From an uncultured Prevotella sp. (GTDB lineage Bacteria; Bacteroidota; Bacteroidia; Bacteroidales; Bacteroidaceae): a DNA stretch of 64,000 nt. A program made the position numbers and the translations under genes. The notes beneath the pieces were generated by a model, which was given only the letters and a program-made list of their open reading frames with translations, had not been told where the DNA came from and ran no database searches. How positions within the stretch are numbered: the first letter of the stretch is position 1; each line of letters begins with the position of its first letter. Below are positions 35,600 through 45,375 of this stretch, in pieces. The stretch spans positions 62,001 through 126,000 of the forward strand of contig CAMJGE010000001.1 of the NCBI GenBank assembly GCA_946405145.1. The letters run 5' to 3'.

Positions 35600-37774
35600 A
35601 TGGATTTATTTAGATATATAGTCAGATTTTTATATAAGATAAGATGGTATTTGGTCATCTTACCCCTTATTGCCCTGATTGTCGCATGGTTTTCGACCCG
35701 CAATATGGAGCGTGTCTATGACACCAATACGACTATCTATACGGGTATGATTACTGGTTATAACATTGAAGGTACAACAGGTGCTGCTGGTGGTAATTAC
35801 CAGACCAACATGGCGAACCTCATGCTCATGATTACAACTGACGCAACTATCCATGAGGTATCACTCCGTTTGTTTGCCCGTTGTATGATGTATGGCAATC
35901 CGAATAAAGACAACAACTATATTTCGGCTGAACATTTTCGTCTATTAAACAATATTGTGCCTACAGAAGTCAAGGCTTTGATTAATCATAACAGTGAAAA
36001 TGCCACTTACGCCAATCTCAAAGCTTATGAGAAACCGTCAGCAGATAATTTTATCTTTGGATTACTAAACTATCATCCTTATTTTGGTATCAATCAGATT
36101 ACTGCATATTTAAAAGTATTACAATTGGAAAAGAGTGATATTATAGATATTGGTTATTCTGCTAACGATGCTGGTATTGCTTATAACACCTTGGACATCC
36201 TGAATGAAGTCTTTGCCCGTCAATATGCCCAGTTGCGTTATGGAGAGACTAATAATGTCATCAAATTCTTCGAACGTGAGGTGGCTCGTCTTTATCGTAT
36301 TTTAACCAATGCAGAAGATGATCTCATTCGTTATAATGTCGAAAAACGTATTATCAATTATGCTGACCAAACCAGGGAACTGGCAGCAATGGATGCAAAT
36401 CAAAAAACTATCGAAAACGAACGTTATTTGAAACAAGCAACTACCCGCGCGTTGATGGACTATCTGGAGCGTCAATTAGGAGACCGTGCGAAAATCCTCA
36501 AAGCCAATAAGGAATTTACCAATCAAGTAACCGATATTTCCCGTATCCAGTCCCGTATTTCCAACCTAAAACTGATGAGTAGTGAAGGCGGAAGCGGTGG
36601 TGAAGCCCAACAAGAATTGGCCAAAGCAGAACGAATGTTGCAAGATGCGACCAGCAATGTCAGAGGTCTTGTCAAAGATATTGAGGCAGGTACTTATAGT
36701 ACCGAAACCGGTGTAAGGGCTAATGACATGATTGGGCGCTGGTTGGAACAGGTATTATTACTTGAACAAACCAAAGCAGAAGTCATGGCTCAAGATAAAA
36801 TGCGCGCTGATTTGGATCGTCAGATTCTATACTATGCTCCAATTGGAGCAACTGTTGCTCGTAAGGATCGTCATATTAGTTTCATTGAAGGTAACTATAT
36901 GGAAATGTTGAAGGCTCTAAATGCCGCTCGTCTCCGCCAAAAGAACCTCCAGATGACGACTGCCACCCTCCGCGTGCTGAATCCCCCCATGTTCCCCATG
37001 AATGCCCAGCCAACGAATCGTATCATGATTTTGTTGGGTGCCTTCCTGCTGACATTTGTACTGACAGCCATGTATTTCTTCATTGTTGAGCTACTAGATC
37101 GCACGCTTCGTGACCGTATGCGGTCGGAGCGTATCACCAAGATTCCTGTGATGGGCTGTTTCCCAAAAGAAAGTACGCTGCGCTATCGTCGTTTCAACAA
37201 GACCATTGCAGACATGGCAATGCGCCAGTTGAGCAAGGCATTGCTCCCTAACTTCAAGGATGGCCAGCAGAATGTGCTCAACCTGCTTTCTACAGATGCT
37301 GCTAACGGTAAGAGTTATATTGCACAGGAATTGGAGAATTATTGGATTTCCATTGGTCTGCAGGTACGTCGTCTGACTTATGATGAAGACTTCTTAGCAG
37401 AAGATAGTCGTTTCATCATGGCAAAAGATATTAAGGACATTTGTCCTGACTTGCTTCCCAATGAAATAGCGATTGTTGAATATCCTAATCTGGATGATCA
37501 CCCTATTCCACCAGCCCTATTAAATATGGGTACAGTCAATCTTTTGGTCACCCGTTCCAACCGCACATGGAAAGATGTAGATCAAAAAGCCTTAAAAGAA
37601 CTAGAGGCTCAGTTGGAAAACAAAAACTCTCTTTTCATGTACTTAACAGAATGCCAGCGCTATGCTGTCGAAGAGTATGTTGGTCAGTTACCACCATACA
37701 CGAGATTTAACAACTTCGTATATCGGATGTCTCAGATGGGTCTGACAGCAGTTGAAAATAGCCATGCCAAATAA
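35600..37774 (+). CDS. Wzz/GumC-like polysaccharide co-polymerase with degenerate kinase domain
   Basis: The 724-aa protein has two membrane helices (about residues 16-35 and 475-496) flanking a large periplasmic region with long coiled coils, the architecture of polysaccharide co-polymerases that control chain length. PPMFPMNAQPTNR just before the second helix is the typical Pro-rich motif. The cytoplasmic tail (from about 510) resembles a bacterial tyrosine kinase, but the P-loop is degenerate (STDAANGKSY) and there is no C-terminal tyrosine cluster. It therefore probably lacks kinase activity. It follows the TolC-like gene and adjoins the polymerase gene without a gap. Confidence 0.85.
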   Translation: MDLFRYIVRFLYKIRWYLVILPLIALIVAWFSTRNMERVYDTNTTIYTGMITGYNIEGTTGAAGGNYQTNMANLMLMITTDATIHEVSLRLFARCMMYGNPNKDNNYISAEHFRLLNNIVPTEVKALINHNSENATYANLKAYEKPSADNFIFGLLNYHPYFGINQITAYLKVLQLEKSDIIDIGYSANDAGIAYNTLDILNEVFARQYAQLRYGETNNVIKFFEREVARLYRILTNAEDDLIRYNVEKRIINYADQTRELAAMDANQKTIENERYLKQATTRALMDYLERQLGDRAKILKANKEFTNQVTDISRIQSRISNLKLMSSEGGSGGEAQQELAKAERMLQDATSNVRGLVKDIEAGTYSTETGVRANDMIGRWLEQVLLLEQTKAEVMAQDKMRADLDRQILYYAPIGATVARKDRHISFIEGNYMEMLKALNAARLRQKNLQMTTATLRVLNPPMFPMNAQPTNRIMILLGAFLLTFVLTAMYFFIVELLDRTLRDRMRSERITKIPVMGCFPKESTLRYRRFNKTIADMAMRQLSKALLPNFKDGQQNVLNLLSTDAANGKSYIAQELENYWISIGLQVRRLTYDEDFLAEDSRFIMAKDIKDICPDLLPNEIAIVEYPNLDDHPIPPALLNMGTVNLLVTRSNRTWKDVDQKALKELEAQLENKNSLFMYLTECQRYAVEEYVGQLPPYTRFNNFVYRMSQMGLTAVENSHAK

Positions 37775-39295
37775 ATGACGAATCATGTCGTAGCATATTC
37801 CCGGGAAAACGGAGGAAGAGTACTCATACTCTTTCTCTTGTTTTTCTTGGCAATATACCAATTTATTACAGCTGGTTTTCCCGTTTTCGCTATCATTTGT
37901 TTTCTTCCTTTTGTAGTGCTATTTGTATATTGGGCATTCAAATTTAGGATGTTTGCATTTTGGAGCCTTATTATTGTAAATTACTTTATTCAATTCCATA
38001 GTCTTCCTGAGATACCAATCCCCATGTCACTTCCAAATGAGATGTTACAAATTCTTTTATTGAGCATTGCCATTATTGACGCTCGGCAAACACCTCATTT
38101 TGAGCGAAGTGTTAATTTCATGCTATTTGCTCTTATTATCTGGTGTACCTATTGTACATTAGAAGTTTTTAACGACACCTGTGGATTAGGAATAAATGTT
38201 GCTGCATGGTATTCAGGTGTTCGCCTGCTTGCATTTCAATTAGTTTACATTTTTTTAGTATTTTCTATTTATATATCTTCACCTGAGATTCTAATGAAAT
38301 ACTTAAAATTTTGGGCATTTCTTTCTCTATTCTCTGCAATATGGACATGGAAACAGCAAAATATTGGTTTTACAGACTCAGAAGCAAGTTTTTTGAATGG
38401 CAGCGGGAGAGTTACACATATTATTCAAGGCGGAACACTGATTCGCTATTTTTCAACTTTTAGTGATGCTGCTAATTACGGTTGTAATGCTGCAGCTGCA
38501 GCAATTGCTTTTTTCATCTTTGGCATTACAACGAAAATTAAGAAAAATAAATGGTTTTTCATCATCATTGCTATAATGGTAACTAAAAGTATGTTTGCCT
38601 CTGGAACGCGAACGGCGATATTCTGTATGGTAGGAGGATTTGCAGTCTTTATTGTACTTTCAAAATCTTTTAGGATTGCTATTCCTGCACTTTTAATTGG
38701 AAGCGTACTCTTTTTTATTTTAGCTTTCACTAAAATTGGACAAGGCAATCAACAAATACGCCGTATGCGTTCTGCATTTGATAAAAACGATGCCTCATCT
38801 AGTGTACGAAGTATTAACCAACAGACAATGAAGAAGTATATGAAAGATGCACCTTGGGGAATTGGAATTGGCAGGGCATCTGACAATATTCCTGCAAATA
38901 ACAAATTCAGGAAAATGGCAACTATTCCACCTGATTCTGAATATGTATTCATATGGCTAAGAACAGGGAAAATAGGTATTACTGTATTTATTCTTACCAT
39001 GCTGATGATGTTAGGAGGGGCATGTTACATTGTGATGTTCAGATTAAAAAGTCCATCACTAATAGGCATTGGAGGAGGTCTTTGTTGTGCGTTTGTAGCG
39101 ATTCAATTAGGCGGTTATGCCAATCAGGTGTTGATGCAGTTCCCTAACTGTCTAACCTTTTATGGAGGACTTTCAATTGTTTATATTTTGCCCTATTTAG
39201 AACCAGCCTGGATTGAACATGAGAAAAAGTTAATGGCAGAACAAGAAGAGCGTGAACGACTTAAATTAGAAAAGAAGATAGCATCAAGAGTATAA
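37775..39295 (+). CDS. wzy: O-antigen polymerase/ligase-like membrane protein (Wzy candidate)
   Basis: The 506-aa protein has about 11-12 hydrophobic segments and a large extracytoplasmic loop between roughly residues 325 and 395 (IRRMRSAFDKNDASSSVRSINQQTMKKY..., WGIGIGRASDN, PDSEYVFIWLRTGKIG). That pattern is typical of the Wzy_C/WaaL O-antigen polymerase-ligase superfamily. Its position next to the Wzz-like gene supports a polymerase role; ligase cannot be excluded. The C-terminus is a charged cytoplasmic tail (EEREERLKLEKK-like). Confidence 0.8.
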   Translation: MTNHVVAYSRENGGRVLILFLLFFLAIYQFITAGFPVFAIICFLPFVVLFVYWAFKFRMFAFWSLIIVNYFIQFHSLPEIPIPMSLPNEMLQILLLSIAIIDARQTPHFERSVNFMLFALIIWCTYCTLEVFNDTCGLGINVAAWYSGVRLLAFQLVYIFLVFSIYISSPEILMKYLKFWAFLSLFSAIWTWKQQNIGFTDSEASFLNGSGRVTHIIQGGTLIRYFSTFSDAANYGCNAAAAAIAFFIFGITTKIKKNKWFFIIIAIMVTKSMFASGTRTAIFCMVGGFAVFIVLSKSFRIAIPALLIGSVLFFILAFTKIGQGNQQIRRMRSAFDKNDASSSVRSINQQTMKKYMKDAPWGIGIGRASDNIPANNKFRKMATIPPDSEYVFIWLRTGKIGITVFILTMLMMLGGACYIVMFRLKSPSLIGIGGGLCCAFVAIQLGGYANQVLMQFPNCLTFYGGLSIVYILPYLEPAWIEHEKKLMAEQEERERLKLEKKIASRV

Positions 39296-39298
39296 GAT

Positions 39299-40201
39299 AT
39301 GATAGAGTTATCCATTATCACCATCAATTACAATGGTCTCGCAGATACCTGCGCATTAATTGAGACCATCCCCTTCAATGAAAATCTGGAGGTGATTGTA
39401 GTGGATAATGCATCTCGTAATCAAAAAGAAGAAACAAATACTATCGCAAAGCGCTTTCCACAAGTTAAAGTGATTAAGAGTAAGCATAACCTTGGTTTTG
39501 CTGGGGGCAACAACTTAGGCATCCAGGCTGCCCAGGGCAAGTACCTATTCTTCATTAACAATGATACCATATTTAAGGATTTCAATATCCAAGCATTAAT
39601 TGACAGATTAGAATCTTCACCAACCATTGGTATTGTCTGCCCTAAGATCAGATTTGCCTGGGGCAATAATCCAATACAGTTTACAGGTTATACCCCATTA
39701 TCCCCAATTACGGTCAGAAACCAGGCTATTGGATTTGGAGAAGAAGATCAGGGGCAATACGACACCCCACACCCCACACCCTATGCCCATGGCGCCGCCA
39801 TGATGATTAAACGGGAAGCAATTGACAAAGTGGGATTGATGCCCGAGTGCTTTTTTCTCTATTATGAGGAACTCGACTGGTCGATGATGTTCATGCGGGC
39901 TGGCTTTGAGATTTGGTATGAGCCTCAATGCACCATCTTTCATAAAGAAAGTCAGGCCACAGGGCAGAACACTCCGTTGCGTACATATTATATGGTTCGC
40001 AACCGACTTCTGCTGGTAAAACGCAATTGGTCTGGACTAACCAAATATCTCTCCTATGCATACCTGTTAGGAGGTGTTGGGTTACGAGACATTTGCAAAA
40101 ATGCAATAGCAGGCAAATGGGACATTCTCAAAGCAACTCTACGAGGTATTAGGGATTTCTATATGTATTCATCTTTAAACTCTCACCCTTCAACATATTA
40201 G
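39299..40201 (+). CDS. Family 2 glycosyltransferase (rhamnosyltransferase-like)
   Basis: The 300-aa soluble GT2 enzyme begins IELSIITINYNGLADT and has the sequence VVDNASRN, LGFAGGNNLGIQAA and the DxD-like INNDT typical of GT2 enzymes that use nucleotide sugars, then a C-terminal YYEELDWSMMFMRAGFEIWYEPQ. The closest recognisable group is that of rhamnosyl- and galactosyltransferases of O-antigen clusters. The donor and acceptor are unknown. It lies 3 bp after the polymerase gene. Confidence 0.88.
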   Translation: MIELSIITINYNGLADTCALIETIPFNENLEVIVVDNASRNQKEETNTIAKRFPQVKVIKSKHNLGFAGGNNLGIQAAQGKYLFFINNDTIFKDFNIQALIDRLESSPTIGIVCPKIRFAWGNNPIQFTGYTPLSPITVRNQAIGFGEEDQGQYDTPHPTPYAHGAAMMIKREAIDKVGLMPECFFLYYEELDWSMMFMRAGFEIWYEPQCTIFHKESQATGQNTPLRTYYMVRNRLLLVKRNWSGLTKYLSYAYLLGGVGLRDICKNAIAGKWDILKATLRGIRDFYMYSSLNSHPSTY

Positions 40202-40205
40202 AATT

Positions 40206-41345
40206 ATGGATCTTTGGTTGATACTATACATATTTGATTGGATGCTGTTTATGATTATAGCAGGTACAGTCTTATATATGGGTGTTTTTGCGGTTGCCGC
40301 CCTTTTTCACAGTAAGCCCGATATCCCCAAAGCCAAAAAGATGAATCGCTTTGTGGTTCTGATTCCTGCCTACATGCAAGATAAAGTCATCGAGCAGACG
40401 GTCCTGTCAGTCTTAAGTCAGGCCTATCCACAACGTATGTTCGACGTCACTGTTATTTCTGACCATCAGAATGAAATAACCAACATGCGTTTGGCACAAT
40501 ATCCCATCACGTTGCTGACGCCAGATTTTGAGGAAAGCACTAAAGCAAAGTCACTCCAATATGCGATTTTAAATCTCCCGGAATTTAAGATATATGATGC
40601 GGTTGTTATTTTGGATGGAGATAATATTATAGACCAAGACTTTTTGGATCAAGTCAATGATGCCTTTGAAATAGCAGCTACCAAAGCCATCCAAACACAT
40701 CGTATTTCAAAGAATAGAGATACGATTGCAGCCCGTATAGATGCCATTTTCGAAGAAATCAACAACGCCATTTTCCGCCGAGGTCATATCAGTTTTGGTC
40801 TGTCTGCAGCTTTGGCAGGTTCTGGAACAGTATTCGATTTCAATTGGTACAAGACAAATGTCATGCGTGCTAAAACGGCAGGTGAAGATAAAGAATTGGA
40901 AGCTTTGCTGATGCGTCAGGATATTTTTGTAGATTATTTCGATGATATCTATGTGTATGGTGAAAAGAAACGAACCACTTCTACCTTAAATGAACAGCGA
41001 AGCCGCTGGGCAACTGAGCAATTCAGTAATCTGTTTAAGAATATCAGATATTTGCCAGGAGCCTTTTTCAGAAAGCAATACAATTTGGCTGATAAAATCA
41101 TCCAATGGATGCTTGTACCTAAGATCAATATGATTGGTGTCATTTTGATCATGAGTCTTATTTTGCCTTTTATTTACTTTACACTAGCTATCAAATGGTG
41201 GATACTAGGATCGCTGGCCTTGTTTATCTTTGCATTGGCAACGCCAGATTATCTGGTGGATGAAATGTGGGACAAGACCTTCCTGCGCTCACCGTTTGGC
41301 AGTTTATGGAAAATGTTCACGCTTAAACTTCACAAAAAATCATGA
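40206..41345 (+). CDS. Membrane GT2 glycosyltransferase, first of a tandem pair
   Basis: The 379-aa protein has an N-terminal helix (LLYIFDWMLFMIIAGTVLYMGVF), a GT2 catalytic domain with VVILDGDN (D-x-D), TAGEDKELEAL and LNEQRSRWATEQ (Q-x-x-R-W motif), and two C-terminal helices. This is the architecture of membrane-embedded processive or dolichyl-type GT2 enzymes. It is clearly paralogous to the next gene (same motifs and layout), so the pair arose by duplication. Its stop codon overlaps the start of the paralog by four bases. Confidence 0.85.
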   Translation: MDLWLILYIFDWMLFMIIAGTVLYMGVFAVAALFHSKPDIPKAKKMNRFVVLIPAYMQDKVIEQTVLSVLSQAYPQRMFDVTVISDHQNEITNMRLAQYPITLLTPDFEESTKAKSLQYAILNLPEFKIYDAVVILDGDNIIDQDFLDQVNDAFEIAATKAIQTHRISKNRDTIAARIDAIFEEINNAIFRRGHISFGLSAALAGSGTVFDFNWYKTNVMRAKTAGEDKELEALLMRQDIFVDYFDDIYVYGEKKRTTSTLNEQRSRWATEQFSNLFKNIRYLPGAFFRKQYNLADKIIQWMLVPKINMIGVILIMSLILPFIYFTLAIKWWILGSLALFIFALATPDYLVDEMWDKTFLRSPFGSLWKMFTLKLHKKS

Positions 41346-42514
41346 TTTGGACAATCTTACATATCATAGAAATCACGCTATGGGTGATGATTTCCTTCTC
41401 CGTTTTTTATGTAGCATTCTTTGCCGTCATTTCTCTATTTTACGAGAAAGAGGATCGTGTAGCCATTCATGCTCAATCTCTATACAACAGGATGGCAAAG
41501 TTTCTGATACTGTTTCCTGCCTATAAGGAAGACCAGGTCATCATAAATGCAGTTGAGCAATTCCTCCTTCAGAAATACCCTACTTCTCTTTACAAGGTGG
41601 CAGTTATTTCTGATCACATGCAACCTGAGACCAATGAGAAACTGAGAAAACTGCCCATTACGCTATTGACGCCGATCTTTGAAAAAAGTTCCAAGGCTAA
41701 AGCTATGCAATATGCCATCAACGAGGTAGAAGGAGAATTTGACAATGTAGTTATCTTGGATGCTGATAATGTAGTACGTCCAGACTTTTTGGAGCAATTG
41801 AATATTCTTTGTTCTATTTATGATGTTATCCAATGCCATCGCTGTGCCAAGAATGCCAATAATGATGTAGCAGTCTTGGATGGTGCAAGCGAGGAGATTA
41901 ATAACACCTTATTCCGCAAAGCCCATAACCGTTTAGGCCTTTCCTCTGCATTGATAGGTTCTGGTATGTGCTTTAGCTATGACCTGTTTAAGAAGAATGT
42001 CTTCCAACTCTCTACAGCAGGTGAGGACCGTGAAATGGAAGCTCTCCTGCTCCACCAGGAGATCTTTATCAAATATGCACCTGATATTCACGTTTTTGAT
42101 GAAAAGGTGAGCAATCAGGATAACTTCCAACGCCAACGTATGCGCTGGATGACAGCCCAGGTACAAAGTCTGTTAAGTAATTTGCCTATGATTCCTAAAG
42201 CCATTCTCCATGGCAAGGTAAACTTTATCGACAAGACGATTCAACAGGCACTGATTCCACGTTCGATTCTGATTGTATTGTTAGGAGGCATCTCAATTAT
42301 CATGACACTATTATTTCCGTCATGGTGCGAAAAATGGTGGTTCCTTTTTGGCATCCTGGGCTTGTCATTGTTCATTGCCCTTCCTGCCCCACTGCGTTTC
42401 AGTTCTTTCGCTAAAGTATTAACCATCCCTGGCTTGGTCTTACGCATGCTGAAGAATGTCTTGCACATGGACCACAAGAACACAGACTTCATCCACACAG
42501 AACATACAACATGA
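41342..42514 (+). CDS. Membrane GT2 glycosyltransferase, second of a tandem pair
   Basis: The 390-aa paralog of the preceding protein has the same features: an N-terminal helix, VVILDADN (D-x-D), TAGEDREMEALL, FQRQRMRWMTAQ (Q-x-x-R-W) and C-terminal membrane helices (SILIVLLGGISIIMTLLF; WFLFGILGLSLFIALP). Sequence divergence between the two suggests they add different sugars or act together. It is the last intact gene of the operon; its stop overlaps the ATG of a 39-codon remnant. Confidence 0.85.
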   Translation: MIWTILHIIEITLWVMISFSVFYVAFFAVISLFYEKEDRVAIHAQSLYNRMAKFLILFPAYKEDQVIINAVEQFLLQKYPTSLYKVAVISDHMQPETNEKLRKLPITLLTPIFEKSSKAKAMQYAINEVEGEFDNVVILDADNVVRPDFLEQLNILCSIYDVIQCHRCAKNANNDVAVLDGASEEINNTLFRKAHNRLGLSSALIGSGMCFSYDLFKKNVFQLSTAGEDREMEALLLHQEIFIKYAPDIHVFDEKVSNQDNFQRQRMRWMTAQVQSLLSNLPMIPKAILHGKVNFIDKTIQQALIPRSILIVLLGGISIIMTLLFPSWCEKWWFLFGILGLSLFIALPAPLRFSSFAKVLTIPGLVLRMLKNVLHMDHKNTDFIHTEHTT

Positions 42515-42630
42515 GTGAACGACTACATAAGAGTATATTAAATGCTGAAGTAAATCGTAAACTGTCAATTTTGACGTCCAGGCTTAAAAACATTTGTTTA
42601 GGGCAGCTTTCGCTACCTGGCGCGTCTTAA
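42511..42630 (+). pseudogene. Possible 5' remnant of a flippase (Wzx-like) gene
   Basis: An ATG at 42511 overlaps the GT2 stop (ATGA), as in an operonic gene, but the frame ends after 39 codons at 42628-42630. The first 15 residues, MSERLHKSILNAEVN, resemble the N-termini I remember for Bacteroidetes polysaccharide flippases (MSE...KKSxLNAxVN). The remaining residues (from RKLSILTSRLKN) do not look like a membrane protein. I interpret this as the start of a lost gene, with a junction at roughly 42550-42560. It could also be an unrelated short frame. Confidence 0.45.
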
Positions 42631-42656
42631 TTTGATTAAACTTTATTATTTTTTAA

Positions 42657-42674
42657 TACCGATGGCCATCGGTA
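42657..42674. repeat. 18-bp perfect palindrome next to the operon junction
   Basis: TACCGATGGCCATCGGTA is its own reverse complement and is preceded by a T-rich run. It lies in the gene-free stretch 42631-42820 between the plus-strand operon and the convergent minus-strand GT2 gene. It could be part of a terminator or a trace of the recombination event. Confidence 0.7.
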
Positions 42675-42820
42675 ACATGTTCTCATAATCAGTTCTTCCT
42701 TGCATAACGATCTATTACGGTCTCGTTTTCCGATGAATAGAAATTGCTATCAAATATAAAATGGGACTAGTGATATTAAAAAATATTGGGTAGTTTTTAT
42801 CAATACAGAAGTCTAAACTA

Positions 42821-43759
42821 TCACGTGGTTTCACAAAATTGAAGTTTCTTAAACAATAAGAGAGTATTTCTATATTTGTAATAAGTAGGATTGAAAACAT
42901 TCAAAATAAAAACCAATTTACTAATTCCTGGCAAATGAATCATCAGTAATCTTCGAGTCAGATATAAGTATATATAGGAGAATCCAAGTTCCTTCAACGA
43001 TCTATTCGCATATGATATGGCTTTCCTACTACTATCAAGATATCGTTCGCTTAATGCACCTATCCCTTGGGATATTGACATCTCACTTAATCTATACGCC
43101 ACTGTATCTTTATCCATGAAATCAAAGATATAACCATTAGACATCGCTTTTACCCAAAAAGGCCAATCCTCTAGAAGTGGTATTGATTCTTCATAACCTC
43201 CCAAACCTTTCCAAACTGACTTCTTCAAGAAAACAGATGCTGCAGGTAAAAAGTTTTGGGACGATAAGACTATTCTAAACTGAAATGGAGTTAAATTGTC
43301 AAAGAAGCGCTTCACGTTAAGCCAAGGCCATTGTTTGGCAGCCTCCATATTACCGAATCCGACGACCCTAGAAAACACGATTTTGGCATCAGGATAACTA
43401 TTAATATAGTCAATAAAATTCGAAATACAATTGGGCAAAAGTTTATCATCCGCAGCTATTCCCTTAATCCACTCTCCTTGTGCTTCTGAAAAAGCTCGGT
43501 TCATGTTTGCGGAAGTCCCAGTATTAGGGGTATGTGTAATTATTTTAGTTCTAACAAATCTGTTTTTATTCTTCTCTACCCATTTTTCACATATTTCAAC
43601 TGAAGTATCTTTAGAGTCGTCATCGCTAATAATTAACTCGATTTTCTTATACGTTTGAACTATTATGCTATCTAAAGTCTCAATGACAGTCTTGGCTGAA
43701 TTATATGTTACAACCACCACAGAAACTAAAGGTATATTCTTATCATCAAATTGAGCCAT
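42821..43759 (-). CDS. Family 2 glycosyltransferase
   Basis: The 312-aa GT2 enzyme begins with VSVVVVTYNSAKTVIETLDSI, then ELIISDDDSKDTS, GIAADDKLLPN and SIPLLEDWPFWVKAMSNG, all typical of capsule and O-antigen GT2 transferases. There is a short hydrophobic stretch near the C-terminus. It is the last gene of the minus-strand Fdt cassette and is visibly richer in A+T than the plus-strand operon that it faces, consistent with acquisition. Donor and acceptor are unknown; the dTDP-Fuc3NAc-type sugar made by its neighbours is an obvious candidate donor. Confidence 0.85.
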   Translation of the reverse strand: MAQFDDKNIPLVSVVVVTYNSAKTVIETLDSIIVQTYKKIELIISDDDSKDTSVEICEKWVEKNKNRFVRTKIITHTPNTGTSANMNRAFSEAQGEWIKGIAADDKLLPNCISNFIDYINSYPDAKIVFSRVVGFGNMEAAKQWPWLNVKRFFDNLTPFQFRIVLSSQNFLPAASVFLKKSVWKGLGGYEESIPLLEDWPFWVKAMSNGYIFDFMDKDTVAYRLSEMSISQGIGALSERYLDSSRKAISYANRSLKELGFSYIYLYLTRRLLMIHLPGISKLVFILNVFNPTYYKYRNTLLLFKKLQFCETT

Positions 43760-43783
43760 AAAAAAATAGGGGACTAAGAGGTC

Positions 43784-44920
43784 TCACCTCCATTTACAAT
43801 TATTAACTAAATTCACAACCTGCATCACTTCATTAATCGTTATAGCAGGCCCTATTGGCAGACTTAACTCCTGATCAGCAATCTGTTCTGTGATAGGCAA
43901 CGACAATTGGGGTGCATTCCAAGACTCCTTTGCATAACATTCCTGTTTATGCGGAGCAATTGGATAATGAATCACCGTCCCTACCCCATTCAGCTCTAAA
44001 TAATCATGTAACGCATCGCGTTTGCCATCTTTCACCAAAATTGGGAACAGATGATACGCATTCTGCTCATCAGGCAAAAGATCAGGCAATGTAATCAGAG
44101 AATTATTTATATGCTCATAGTAATAATGAGCCACCTCCTTACGGTGCTGATTGTCTTCAACAAGATATTTCAGCTTTACATCAAGTACAGCTGCCTGTAT
44201 TTCATCCAAACGGCTGTTGCGACCTGTGTATTTGAAAACATATTTCCTCTGAGAGCCATAGTTTGCTAAAGCTCGAATCGCTTTTGCCAATTCCTCATCG
44301 TTTGTTGTTACAGCGCCACCATCACCTAATGCGCCTAGATTCTTTCCCGGGTAAAAGCTGTGACCTGCTGCATCACCTATTGATCCTGTCATGCGCCCAT
44401 CCGTATGTTTACAGCCATGCGCCTGGGCATTATCCTCTATAAGTTTTAGATTGTATTTCTTGCACAGCTCTCCTATCTTTTCAGTATAGGCATTGCGACC
44501 ATAGAGATGCACAATGGCAATTGCCTTGGTTTTTGGAGTGATTGCTTCTTCAATTCGGTCTTCATCAATCTCTAGCGTATTGAGTCTAGGTTCAACTAAT
44601 ACAGGCTTCAGGCCATTCTCTGTTATAGCCAATATTGTAGCGATATAAGTATTTGCAGGAACGATAACCTCATCGCCAGGCTGCATTACGCCCAATTCGA
44701 TATAGGCCCGGAATATCCAAATGAGTGCATCTAAACCATTAGCACAGCCTACACAGTATTTTGTTCCGATGAACTCTGCATAATGTTGCTCGAACTTTTC
44801 GTTCTCCTTACCTTGGAGATACCAGCCTCCATTCACAACACGAGTAATTGCCTCATTAATTTCTGCTCCATGCAGGGCTGTCACATCTTTAAGACTTAAA
44901 AATGGTATATTCATATTCAA
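43784..44920 (-). CDS. fdtB: dTDP-3-amino-3,6-dideoxy-hexose transaminase
   Basis: The 378-aa PLP enzyme of the DegT/DnrJ/EryC1 family has the signature [26 protein letters not shown], and the PLP lysine in [17 protein letters not shown]. With FdtA it would convert dTDP-3-keto-6-deoxyhexose to the 3-amino sugar. Its neighbours (two fdtA-like genes and an acetyltransferase) fix the assignment to the FdtB/QdtB group rather than to other aminotransferases. Its start overlaps fdtC by four bases. Confidence 0.85.
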   Translation of the reverse strand: MNMNIPFLSLKDVTALHGAEINEAITRVVNGGWYLQGKENEKFEQHYAEFIGTKYCVGCANGLDALIWIFRAYIELGVMQPGDEVIVPANTYIATILAITENGLKPVLVEPRLNTLEIDEDRIEEAITPKTKAIAIVHLYGRNAYTEKIGELCKKYNLKLIEDNAQAHGCKHTDGRMTGSIGDAAGHSFYPGKNLGALGDGGAVTTNDEELAKAIRALANYGSQRKYVFKYTGRNSRLDEIQAAVLDVKLKYLVEDNQHRKEVAHYYYEHINNSLITLPDLLPDEQNAYHLFPILVKDGKRDALHDYLELNGVGTVIHYPIAPHKQECYAKESWNAPQLSLPITEQIADQELSLPIGPAITINEVMQVVNLVNNCKWR

Positions 44921-45375
44921 AAATCGACTTTTCTATAAAATTTAGCAGGATTACCCATCCATAGTTCGCCAGCAGGCACATCCTTTGTAACAACGGCCCC
45001 TGCCGCTACAAACGCTCTTTCACCAATCGTGATACCAGGGAGTATCGTTGAACCAGCACCTATTGTAGCACCTTTACTCACTTTTGTTTCTAGCAGTTTC
45101 CAATCACTATTTTTAGACCGTGGATACATATCATTGGTAAATGTTACATTTGAGCCTATCATCACATTATCATCTATCGTGATACCATCCCATATCTGGA
45201 CTCCACATTTTATGGTAACATTATTGCCTATCACTACATCATTTTCAATCAGTACATTGGCGCAGATGTTACAATTTTCGCCAATCTTACAATTCGGGAA
45301 AATGACACAAAACTGCCATATATTAGTTGAATCTGGAATATTCGGATTCATGCAGTCGGCTAACTGATGTATCAT
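44917..45375 (-). CDS. fdtC: Hexapeptide-repeat N-acetyltransferase
   Basis: The 152-aa protein is made of left-handed beta-helix hexapeptide repeats ([35 protein letters not shown]...) and ends with [23 protein letters not shown]. In this context it would acetylate the amino group of the dTDP-3-amino-3,6-dideoxyhexose, giving dTDP-Fuc3NAc or dTDP-Qui3NAc. It overlaps fdtA and fdtB by four bases each. Confidence 0.85.
   Translation of the reverse strand: MIHQLADCMNPNIPDSTNIWQFCVIFPNCKIGENCNICANVLIENDVVIGNNVTIKCGVQIWDGITIDDNVMIGSNVTFTNDMYPRSKNSDWKLLETKVSKGATIGAGSTILPGITIGERAFVAAGAVVTKDVPAGELWMGNPAKFYRKVDF

Noticed and set aside
42715..42900. 61-codon minus-strand frame overlapping the end of the GT2 gene
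   Set aside because: It overlaps a clear glycosyltransferase in another frame and shows no homology or start context.
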